Origin: Sycobia sp. Sy_11
Taxonomy: Eukaryota > Arthropoda > Insecta > Hymenoptera > Epichrysomallidae
Reading direction: 5' to 3'
NCBI GenBank assembly: GCA_018907035.1
Contig: JACCIC010000002.1
Location: forward strand, 3,583,001-3,647,000
DNA length: 64,000 nt
Part shown: piece after piece, positions 12,370 through 23,400 of the stretch
Layout: the number at the start of each line of letters is the position of its first letter
How positions within the stretch are numbered: the stretch's first letter is position 1
The notes under the pieces: generated by a model
Seen by the model: the letters and a program-made list of their open reading frames with translations, nothing else
Database searches by the model: none
What the model was told of the DNA's origin: nothing
Program-made: the position numbers and the translations under genes

Positions 12370-14379
12370 TTAATGTATCAGTGGTTCTAATACGTTTTTT
12401 GAGCAATATACATAAATGCCAAGACTTGATTCAATGCATTTACTAGTCGAATGAGAGACAGCGTCTTGTAAAAGCTGGAACGCGTATGAATTATTCGTCA
12501 GGATGAGCCTTTCGAGGTGTCTCGATACCGACGACGCGGGGAGGGGGAGCTGCCCTTGTCCGAATTCAGGATCTTCGAAAAAGCTGAATTCTGCCTCCAT
12601 TAACGCATTATTCCCGGAAAATATCGCCTCGAGAATGTATGAGACATGTGTGTCTCGGTCGATAGACGTACAATCCCTAATGGTTAAGCATTTAAGCGTT
12701 TTGTTGCCGTTGAGAAATGTGTATATCTGATACGCTGGGAGGCGTTTGCAATTAGCCGAGTGTAGTGAATGCAGATTAGATGCATATTCTGAATTTAAGA
12801 AGCTAGCGCGGAAGTAGTTGTTGTCTACTGTTGAAAGCGATTCCAGGTTCTTAATGTTTAAGTGTGTATCGAGAATATCGCGAGTCTCCGCTAAAGCGAG
12901 CATCGGAGTCGCGAAATGGTTCGATAGTAGGTCCAGGACGGCTGGAGCCAAGTTGACCTTCGTAAGGTCTATTTACCACAGATGCATGGGTTTGGTGCAG
13001 CCATTCCGATCTGGGCGTATAATATCTGCGATATCAAGGCAGTGTTCGCCCGGCTGTTGGGGGCGTCGAACTTTAACACGGTGAACGGGAATTGCTCGAC
13101 GTCTCGGCGACGTTGTATCGGGGAAGACCCGAGTCGAAACCTATTGAAAGGCCTCGAAAACTATTCGGGTTACCTACAGCCTCGAATAGGTTGAAGAACT
13201 CGCGTGGATCTAGACGGGATGTTATCCCTTTTATGATTTCGTAGCAGTTCATAGCTAAGGCTATGCGCGGACTGATCGGCGCGATTGGGGTCGGCGGAAT
13301 TTCGGGGATGTTTCCCGTGAATCCGGCCGGAACCACCCTTACGTGACTGGCTTTCCCTTTCTTATAGGAAAAACTGAGCTCGTCTGCGCAGGCGAGACTC
13401 TGGATTTCAGAGGAGCTGATAAGGTCCGCACAACGCAGAACGGACTGTAGTATTATTTCCTGAATTGCTCACAGAGGTGACCTCTATGTTTTTGCGGTTG
13501 TGAGCCTCCAGGAACTCGCGAACGCGTTTGCGACTTATTCGTACGCGGATGTTGTATAGGAATAAGTCTAATACCGGGGTATTATCGATTATTAGCCGCG
13601 GTATGTTATATGTGCGGTCGCTACGTTCTTCGCACATACTAAGACGCATCGCTTTCATTACGCGCATCGTCTCCGCGTGGTATCGCGCCTCGAATTTAGA
13701 CTTGAACTTCTCTAGGTGGATTCCTGCTATTTCGGCGCTAGCACGCATTGGGCCACGCGGTCGCGAGAGCTCCCATCCCTTCAGGATAGTGAGCTCCTCA
13801 TAGATTCGCCTTACAGGCGTAATTCGGGGCTCACGTACCTGTAACAGAAATTTTTGTGGAAAAAAATTAGTGCCTTGCGGTACGTAGTCCCTACTCTAGC
13901 TATCAGAATATTCGGGCGGTGCCGTTTTCTCCTAGGTGCCGCAGTATTGGTTTTTATGGGCGATTGCGTGGGAGGGTCTGCTCCGGGCGGGTACGACCTG
14001 ACTAGGAAGGGAAGTTCGGGAGATTGGTCCAGACACGGTGTGGTTTCTTCGTCGTCGGACGAGTCCCAGAACTCGTTTCCATATACTGGGTCTTCTGTCT
14101 CGTCCTCGTGATCGGAATAGTCGCGTATCGTTAGCGCGTCCTCGTCACGGTCGAGTCTGTCAGTCGGGATTGAGGGTTCAGTGCAAGAGAGGCGCTGGAA
14201 CTCCTCATGGAAGGAGGTATCGCGTCGGCCATATATATTTTTATATGTAATAAATATATCCACCACCGCACGGCTCCGTAGTGCAGCCTAATTCTCGCCC
14301 GATCATACGTGAGGATTAAATTAAGGAAAGGTAGGACTTGCCCGGATTCAAAGAATTGACGAAACAAAAACGAGTCCAC
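12370..14379 (-). pseudogene. GC-rich, frame-broken coding block with leucine-rich character
   Basis: Six successive minus-strand frames read on from one another: 14379-14131 (MDSFLFRQFFESG), 14266-13811 (a Ser/Asp/Glu-rich acidic region followed by a basic PRRKRHRPN segment), about 13850-13407 (helical and charged, AEIAGIHLEKFKSKFEARYH), about 13420-13073 (LACADELSFSYKKGK to DPREFFNLFEAVG), about 13120-12980 (FPFTVLKFDAPNSRANTALI), and 12980-12370 (LDLLSNHFATPML onward, 193 codons). The last frame has spaced Leu/Asn patterns such as LKCLTIRDCTSID and LERLILTNNS that look like leucine-rich repeats. GC and CpG are far above the flanks. It could be a decayed captured gene, the gag of an unusual LTR element, or a viral relic; I cannot decide. 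Each junction needs about one base of shift, so it is broken as read. Confidence 0.45.
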
Positions 14380-14580
14380 GTCCTGATAATATATGTTACT
14401 TTATTTCTACGTATATACACAGACGTACGTGCGCTCTTAAGCAGCTACACGACAAGACTAAACTAACCGTAGCGCGGATGCGCTTCGTTGCCTCTGCTAC
14501 CCCCACTGTCGGTAGTGAGGGCGCTCGTGGCGTGGTTATGTGGAGGATGTAATCCCCACACTACCAGTCTTTCTACATTA
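14380..14580 (-). repeat. LTR-like leader upstream of the GC-rich block
   Basis: Read on the minus strand, this segment starts near TGTAGAAAGACTGGTAGTGT, runs through a GC-rich stretch with GCGCCCTCACTACC, and carries AATAAAGTAACATATA before the first open frame. A TG start, a polyadenylation signal inside and a position just 5' of a gag-sized reading region are what an LTR would show. No second copy was found at the far end near 12360, so the assignment is tentative. Confidence 0.3.
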
Positions 14581-15180
14581 GCACATAGTTCGAAATTTCA
14601 AATCTTTCTTATTCCAAATTTCGCAAATTTTCAAACAGTTTTAATTTTCTGAACAGATGAGACAATATGTTTTCTATAATTTATGAGAAATATTCATAAT
14701 ATCCAATCATTGTGGAGAACCCCAATTAAAAAATATCAATTAAAATATAGGATACGTATTTTGAACAAAGTCACGTTACTGTGCAAAAATTGCCATATTG
14801 ATATGGCAATATTGGCAATATTGAATTATATCTAGCAGATTAAAAAATTTTAGTGTGGAAGTTTACTTACAAAAAAAGATATGTCACGATCTTTGACTTT
14901 GATTTTTATAAAATTGAACTTTACGTATTAAGAATTTTTAAGTGTTCCGAATATACTTATTTTCTACGTCTATATTTGTTATAAATCATAGCAAAGATAA
15001 GAAGAATCCATTCAGCAGCATCACTCTTTCCAATCTTCCGATATCTATATTGAATCCGCAGTCTATAATCTATAATTAATCTACAAATATAATTACAGAA
15101 TTTAATATTCAACAAGCACTTCCGCCTCTGCCACCGTCTCAAGAGTTATGCATGGGGAACATAAACCAATGAAGATATAC
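14581..15180. other. AT-rich DNA
   Basis: A 61-codon minus-strand frame (14957-15142) is rich in Arg and Ile with no known domain. Not supported as a gene on its own. Confidence 0.4.
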
Positions 15181-15189
15181 ACGAAAATA

Positions 15190-15850
15190 ACGGTTTGATT
15201 GAGAAATTTATTGGCTTTATATATACACTCGATAAGATATAATTGTACAAATAAAGAGATTTTATATAAAACACTTACATCATTTCAGAAACTCACTGTA
15301 ATATTCGACAGCTGTTTTGCATGTCAGGACATTTTGCTGAATGATACATGGCTAAGATAAAACAGATATAAATAAATCTAATCTATAAACAAACATAAAG
15401 GTTCTTTGATTAAATATATATATATAAGATATTCTGTATACCTGATTAAATCTAATTATAAAAATAAAGACATTTTAAATAAAATACCTATATCGCTTCG
15501 CAAACACCATGTAATATTCGACAACTGTTTCAGGGCATTTTCAAGAATGGTACATGGGAATGAGATACAGATAAATATGTACACAGATAACAATTCTTTC
15601 ACTGAAGATTAATTAATGATTTTCCATATGATAATAATGTAATTAAATACAGAAAGCTTAGTAATTGTCGTAGTGATGCATACAAGCAAATACGGATAAA
15701 TATATAACAATGTAACGATTCTCAAATTAAAGATTAATTTATAGTTTATAAACGAAATGTAATATTCAACAGCTGTGTTGGGTATTAGGTCATTTCAAGA
15801 ATGATAAAATAGGTAATGTGTACAGATAAATATATTTAACAGTAATATTG
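15190..15850 (-). repeat. Three diverged tandem copies of a roughly 210-250 bp unit
   Basis: The core TGTAATATTCGACAGCTGTT recurs near 15298, 15511 and 15758, each followed at a similar distance by a GATACATGG-like word and an ACAGATAAAT-like word. The A-rich linkers also match (AATAAAGA..TTTTA.ATAAAA). On the minus strand the first copy looks like a small exon: acceptor TTTTATCTTAG, an open frame containing KCPDMQNSCRILQ and a stop, then GATGTAAGTG. In the other two copies the frame has TGA stops and the splice-like ends are lost. It may be a decaying tandem array of a cysteine-bearing exon. Confidence 0.5.
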
Positions 15851-18070
15851 ATTGCATAGATTTTTACACTCATTAATAGACATCTATAGGAAAACCAATA
15901 AAAATTTAATCTTAATTCATGAATGTAAAAAGAGTTTGCATAAAAAATGTATTGTTTTTTGAGTAGCAAAGGGCGCTTCACTTTATGGCGTCCTTCAACT
16001 TAGAACATGAACTTCCAATTACACTGTTATAGAATATTAGATTATAACTGATCATAATATTTCTGATTAAGTATAATTTTTGTTTACTAAGATACGATTT
16101 ATTACATGAACCCATCGATTTTTGTATAATGGCAGTTCAATCATTAATTTCAATAGAATCGTTTTTATTTAAATTCTTTTAAATTTTTTATTTAGTATTT
16201 ACATGAAACGTAAAATAAAAAATTTCACACGACTTCGTCAAATCTTTAAACACTTAAAAATTTAATTGTTTTTTTTTGTTAATCTTTTGAAACATACATA
16301 TCTTGTTGTATTTTATATATTAATGTCTAAACGTGATTTTTTACAAACATAATAGATCGAAACATATATTTCCGTTTACCGCATAGCTTATTTTTAAACT
16401 GTTCCGACGGGCAGGAATTGCTGTTGCTTTACATAAATATTCTGCTTGAACTATAATTTAAATTAGTATAGGATAATGACTAGTTATCTGTCTATAGGTA
16501 ATGCATGGACCGAATTGTTTTAATCTAAACCTGATTCATATTCAGCGGGATATACATTTTTAGACAAAGCATCAATAATGGAAATAGATAGAAGGAGAGA
16601 AAAATAAATCAGTTTTAGTATAAAATTTTTTTTTTAATTATTTCAGTACTTTAAAAATCTATTATTTTTACTGGTAAAATTTTCTAATAAATTATTATAA
16701 TGAAAACTATAATACTCTTATTTGGATGTCAGTTTATTAATCTCTAGATTACTTTAAATTATAGCAGTATTAATTTAAAATTATAAACTGTACATTAAAA
16801 TTGATACAGTAAAACGAATACAACTAGTAGATTCTTTATTTATTAAAAAACTTATATCTGTCATTAGCTTCAAAATATTTATTTAATTGTTTAAGCTCTA
16901 TACGCATTATAATAAGTCAGACCAGTGGAAATGGATATCATTAGGACCTAAAATTTTATAGGACTCTTTTTTTCAGGTACTCCGATTTAATTCACTTAAT
17001 GTTTTCCATATCCGTTAGCTGCTGCCTCTAAGTATATGACATCTTACAGAATTATATATGTTTTTTTTATAAATTATATCTAAAATAAATTAATAAATAT
17101 TTAGTATAATACATAATAGATAATAGATTTTCATTATCATCTGTACACATTTTATTTACGGTGTTTTTTGTATGTTTGAGTTGTTATGTGGACATAGATA
17201 TATATGCCTTTATAAACATTTATCAGAATCGAAAAATAAAGATAAAGAATTCAAATATTGGAATTCAATTTTTTTTAAAAATGATCTATAATAAAGTTTT
17301 GACTATTACGAAGTAAACTTTTGTCAGTAATAGAACAATAGATTGGAGACGTGCTTCTCTGCACACCGTATGACAATGTTCTAAATAGAGAGTGAAGAAA
17401 CATTTAAATGAAAAAAAACCGTTTTTTGAACATAGTACAACAATTAAACGAAAATTTTTAAATCCACTATTAGAAATTGAACGGATAATCGAAAAAATTA
17501 TACGCAATACTAGAATCCTTTTGAAAGTTATAATACTGATTATCATTTTTAAGCAATAACGCTAGTGTTCAAAGAAAAGACAAACTTTTTGTAAAATCTT
17601 AAATGTGCATTTACTCAATCAAAAAAAGATTCAAAATTTACAATAAGAGATCGATCAACAATACCACCCATTTGCAACATAAACAGTCGACTGAAGCATT
17701 TCTGTTTATAAAATACTTACTACCGTCAAAAGACAATATGATAAAATTATTGTAAAAATAAAACAACAGCTAGAATATAATGCAGTCTTAAATAGTAATA
17801 GGTTTTTTGTTAACCCAATAGTTAGTGTAATACGAATACATTTTGAAAGTATTTCAAAACATCCTCAAAAAGTAGAAAATAAGTATAAAAAATTAAAAAT
17901 GTTCACATGTCGTTATCATGTCTAAAGTAAATTTTTCATGTTAAAAAGTTCACGGCTTTTTCATCCAGCACCGTACAATGCAAAAAACATTACAATATCT
18001 GTATATATATATATTTTTTCATTCGTCTACCATACATTATAAGCGCGAGAAGTATACGCAGTGACTTCAA
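15851..18070. other. AT-rich intergenic DNA
   Basis: Minus-strand frames at 15790-15981 and 17286-17546 are AT-composition artefacts with no domain. No other signal seen. Confidence 0.5.
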
Positions 18071-18099
18071 AGTTTAAATTTTTTTAATGTGAAAAATTA

Positions 18100-18960
18100 T
18101 CCAGTGGTAGTATGTATGCAGTTCGACGTCGATAGGAGCGATTAATTGACTAGCTTGGAATCGATGAAGGATTCGATCGTTGATGCGAGGAAAAGTTATA
18201 TACGGCTTGGCACTTGCCAATGCTCGACAGCAGATAACCATACGGGTCACTATGGATTGGTGAAAAAAATTCATCAGCTGATGGCGGGTTCTTTGACGGA
18301 GCCAGCTATGAAGAATAAACGATCGCAAACTAATATATAACAGGTACATAGGTGTTGGATTTATGTAATGACTGATGTTTGAAGGCACCGATTTTGTTAT
18401 GAAACGGATCGCCGTACAAGTACTGGCGTGAAAATCTTCGACCGTATTGGGAAAATATGTTTCTATCAAAGTGTGTAGTTCATGATTAGCTCATGAATTT
18501 ATTTCTAGATATTAGCGTCGTTTATTTTAAGAGAGGTAACAATTTTTCTCACGCACTTCAGACATAGATATTCTTGTATGGAGATTTCGGACTCCGAAGT
18601 GAATACCTCGTCATTTTAACGTTTGCCGATTAAGAACAACTCTATCACGACGCATCCCTCGTGGTCACCGCCAATGAAAGCATTGTTTCGGAAATTATGC
18701 CTTTACGGACCCTCCGATCTTTCGGATTAAGTTCACATATGGGAAAGAATTCGGCCCAATGGCTTCGGTTGAACTGCTCATTGCATCGAATTTCTCAGGT
18801 GATGCCAAAGTAGAGACCGAGGGTTTTATAAACAGAGCTGAAACTTATCCTTTTCTTCTTGAAAATTTGGATAGTGGAATAGAGTGCTCAATGCTTTCGG
18901 TAATTCCAGCGAATGACGGATACTCTGTGCTCATTGTAGACGCAGGTTCGATTTAAATAA
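18100..18960 (+). pseudogene. Unidentified coding-like relic
   Basis: GC rises here, and several short plus-strand frames read like ordinary protein rather than AT noise. Examples are SLESMKDSIVDARKSYIRLG (18146-18340), a shifted piece with YWRENLRPYWENMF near 18410-18460, SLVVTANESIVSEIMPLRTL near 18645-18710, and a clean final stretch at about 18727-18956 running from IKFTYGKEFGPMASVELLIA to VLIVDAGSI and a TAA. Stops and shifts separate them. I do not recognise the family. A 131-codon frame on the other strand covers the first part but looks like its shadow. A decayed gene is the best reading; a multi-exon live gene is less likely. Confidence 0.35.
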
Positions 18961-20360
18961 TACCCAAAATATTTATGTCTAGTAAGAGGCTGAGTAATTT
19001 ATCTATGGTCAAGTTCGACTAGCACTTGTGGATATATCCTACATTTTCTTTTGTATTAATAGAATACTGTTGAAAGTAAAAATCACATATATTATGTTGA
19101 CTTACGTGCACCAATCTAATGCATAAAAAATATTAGACAGACTTACCGGTTACTATTTACTCGCTTCGCTTGGAGGGTAAAATCTCACTAAGCTTCTAAA
19201 ATATCAACTAAAATATCAGCTTCTATAATCGTCGAGAAACTTATTATTTCCTATGATCGTGGGCGAAGTTCAATTTTGTATCTAAATTTACGTTTAAAAA
19301 CTGCTGAATTACCACACGCTTGCAGGCGTATTAATGATTACAGTTAAATATACAGGAATCATGTAGATAAGCTTACAGGAATCGAATTAGTTTGTGGAAA
19401 TGTAAATAGTGTGAACTGTTGGTTACACGTATAAATCGATTCATTAATAATAAATAATTTTTTCACTACTCGTAGAAATTTGCTCATGATCAAGTGGTAT
19501 GTTTATTTTCAATATAGAAGTCGAACAGAATGTTACGGCGATTATGAATTCTAACTTGCTATCTGTTGAAATTCAGGCCGTTGAAATAACTAGCTGCTTT
19601 GTGAGAAAAGTGTGAACTGTCAAAAGTATTAATAATGAGTAATTATAACTAATTTATTATTCGGGGCTTCTTGATAGTCTTTTTTATATTTCACTATCTG
19701 AGAACGCACCAGTTAGCTTAGACAAGTGTCTGGGTGTATGCATGTGTGTATTTTTTTTCAAGCATTCATAAACGTGCTTCTTACTCATTCCAAGCACTGA
19801 CCTTACTGCTTGTATATCTTGGACCCGGTCCAGTCTCTAATCTCTACCGATCAAAATACTACTTATATCATAGCATCGTATTTCACTTGTCAAATTTCTT
19901 TCTGATGACGGAGTTTTCTTTTTCCACGGAGTTTTTGAGCCCATCAAAAAGTAAAATATGCTCTGAGGAAACAAAGTGGGCAATGTTGTAGCAAAAAATG
20001 CCAAACAGTTGTTTTTAAGCAGCTTCTAGTTTACGAGCCTTACGTATTTTTTACTTTTTCTTTATTTTGAAGTTTTGCGTAAAAATGAAAAAAAAAAGTA
20101 TAAATATAATGCGTAGTATAAGTCTTGTTGATTCCAGTGTAACAAAAAAACAGGTTGAATATTAGAAAAAAGGAACAAAATACAAGTTCTAATAATTTTT
20201 GACACAAAGTTCAAGGTTCTATTTTGCATCTCAAAAACTTGAATTAAAAATGATAATCAGATAATAAAGTGCTCAAAGTTATGTATATTAACTAATTCAG
20301 ATTATTTGAGACACCCCATGTATTTTAATTTGTAAATACTTCTCTATAAAATACCAGTGA
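18961..20360. other. Intergenic DNA upstream of the protease homolog
   Basis: No supported gene. An 85-codon plus-strand frame (19734-19991) has no domain and no splice partner. Confidence 0.45.
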
Positions 20361-20365
20361 CTTAC

Positions 20366-20375
20366 TATATAAATA
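20366..20375 (+). promoter_or_regulatory. TATA box of the serine protease homolog
   Basis: TATATAAATA lies about 75-83 bases before the start codon at 20449, which would put transcription start near 20396 and leave a 50-base leader. The two linear peptide genes downstream carry TATATAAAT too. Confidence 0.5.
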
Positions 20376-20448
20376 TATAAATTCTGTATTTTTGGAGATT
20401 AATGTATAGATATGAAATTCATTTTATCGACACTAGACGCTTCTAAAA

Positions 20449-23400
20449 ATGATTTATTGGAAGTTATTCATCGCTTGTCTTCTTACTTCAAGTATTATTT
20501 CAATTAATTATGGTAAGAAGATTTCAATTTTCTTAATTCATTAAATCAATTTTTTCCTTCTATTTTTTCAATTCGTGATAAATATAGTCAGCTAAATATT
20601 TTCAAATTTTATGGCTAAAACAGAATGGACAATTATTACAATATACTCTATAGCAACTTTTAAAATATAACGAAAGGCGAAAACGGTGAATAATGAACAT
20701 TCAAAACTGTGCATTATATAAGAGAACGCACGTAAAACCATCGAGCAATGAAAACAAAGCAAAATACAGGTGTTCCATGATTGAATTATACGCAATTGCG
20801 TCACGAGTGTCGATGGTAGAAGTTGCCTTATTTTTCTCGTAAGACAGTTTACCCGAGTACAGAAAGGTGTGTATGTCTTATGAGGTAAAAATCAACTTAT
20901 AAACGCGTGATCTACATTTGTTACACTGGCGCCCTGTCTACAAGAAAATTAATCTTGCGATGCCTGAAAATGTCAATTTGGGAACTGGAAAAACTTCCAC
21001 TAATCGTTTATAAAGAGACGTATTGTGCTCAGCTCTTTCGATATAGTTGTCTATTGTGTACTATGAAGCAATGATTCTACGAAGTAGAATTTAATAATTA
21101 TGATGGCAGAATATTATTATTAACACTGTCTATACTATAGGAAAGAAACTTATTTCTATAATTTTATGTTTTTAAAACATCCAATTTATTATAAGGACAA
21201 TTTACATAAGTGATTCAGATTAACAGACTGTCAAGTGTTAATTTACTGCATTGCGTAAACAAGTATCATATAAGTCTTTTTTATGCAAAACAAATATTAT
21301 ATGAGTATTATTTTCATGAGAAGAAATTGCTCCTTTCTAAAATATATTATAGGGAAGGATAAAATTATTCTAAATTTTAATTAATAAATTTTAGAACGTT
21401 CGGACATTTTTATTTGTATTTTTTGTTTATACAATGCAGAATAAAATCTGTAATAATTTAATGCTTACAGTCAATATTATATAAGTTGAGTATTAATTAA
21501 TTACATTTTTTTCCATTGCTAAAAATGATTTCTGACAGAGAATTAATTACTTAAATTAATGTGTTTTAGAACAATATATATATGTTACGCTTTTGTTTGA
21601 CGTATGTTCAAAAGTAAGGTGGTTTTTTGAAATTCGCAGGTAATTTAAGTCGATTATGCAGGATGTTATTCTGAATTTCTCATGAATGTACAAAACTAAT
21701 CATACTACATTTAATAAGTATTCTCCAGATAAGATTATTATAGTGTAAATTCATTCTTCAGGAATTCAAAAATACGTTTTCTTATTTTATTCTATAATGA
21801 TAAATTCTATAATTATTATGTTTTCTTTATAAATGCAAAAAGTGAGTTGTATTTATAAAGAACAAATTTATATTTATTTCATACTTGTATATTACAATTC
21901 CAATTGAATTAATTTTACGTTGTGATCCCAGACCAAATGTATACATTAACAATACAGTTTTTGTTAATTATCACGTTTTATAACCATAAAATCTGGATCA
22001 GGCTTATATAATAAGGGAAACAATAGAAATATAAATTTTTCGAGAAAGCTAGTACACTTGTAATATTTAATATAAATTTAAATGGACTGATACTAAATGA
22101 GTAACGGAAGATCTCTTATTAAATATAACCTGAATACTTATGGGTATTTATTTTAGTATATGTAATATAATTCGAATCTCTCTTCAATTCTGATGGACTG
22201 AGCGAGATAGTGGAGGAGATAAGAAATCTCCTCTATTCTCATATATATTGCTCTTGGAACACAATTGGTGGCCCAGTGAGCGACCAAGGGCCCAGGCGGC
22301 CTAAGTTGAAGTCTTAGTACAATATACAGTCATTTTTTTCGATTTAGCATACGAGTAATGTAGGCTGAGAACTCAATAAAAGAACAATCGGATTTGCATG
22401 TTGCATTAGTACTTTTTGAATACTTTATAAAAAGACGAAAAGTTTCTCTGTGTAATTATTGTTAAAATAGAAAAAGGCCTTACGATTAATTAAAATGTCT
22501 CTTCAATCAATAATTGAGATAAAACTCAATGTTAATTGAGGAATCGAGGGGTTAGTTGATACCAAAATAGCGGTCAGGAACCTAAATAAATAAAACGCGT
22601 ACGCTAGTGTTCTCTGCTTCATAGTTCGAAACATGCGCTGCATTCATTTCTAATTCAATTAATCAAGATTAAAATCAAAATTTAGTCACGCAAGCACAGC
22701 TTGCAATAGCTTCGCAATAGCTCCGAAAGCTCACTGCTACGTACTTATAAGCTAACTCCATATATGCAACGTATTTAATCAGCTGGTTGAAGCAGACGAA
22801 AAGTCATAAGAACCGAATGAACGGCCAGTAAGGTATTTCAACGAGCTCGGATGTGGTAGCATCTGTATATGTGATAGCTAACTGTAGAGCTTCTGCGTGC
22901 TTCACTATTTTTCGTTACTTAACTATCTTAAAATTTGGAATACCTACTAGATATAAGGTCAGACATAATTGAAATAAATACATTCTCAATTTTTTTTAAA
23001 TACTTGAAGAAATTTCTTTTCTTAGCGAATATCGATGAATCAATTTGCGTCAGTTGAGTCAATATAATTAAGAGATAGGTCTTGTGTTTGCGTCGGTATA
23101 GAGTGAGCTTCCGTTAGAGTCTTCAATTAACCCATGTTCATTATCGAAGTTACAATAAAAATCTCGATTGTATTCGACTTTAAAATCCAACAAGTTGCAT
23201 ACTGATCATTTGTCCATTCCTCGTCTTCATTTTGAGAAAATTGACTGAATGAGACATTTTTCTCCCGTTGTATATTCATTTTACATTATTCATACATTGA
23301 CTAAAGTATGTAATTATAAGTATACGTGATAATGATATAATATTTATTTAAGCTTCATCCTTTACAATGGAAGAAATTGTTGGTGGCTATATTGCACCAC

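Noticed and set aside
18074..18469. 131-codon minus-strand frame
   Set aside because: It mirrors the more protein-like plus-strand pieces and has no recognisable domain.
22255..22315. Possible retroelement primer-binding leader (TTGGTGGCCCAGTGAGCGAC)
   Set aside because: No LTR or gag frame on either side; a single short word is not enough.
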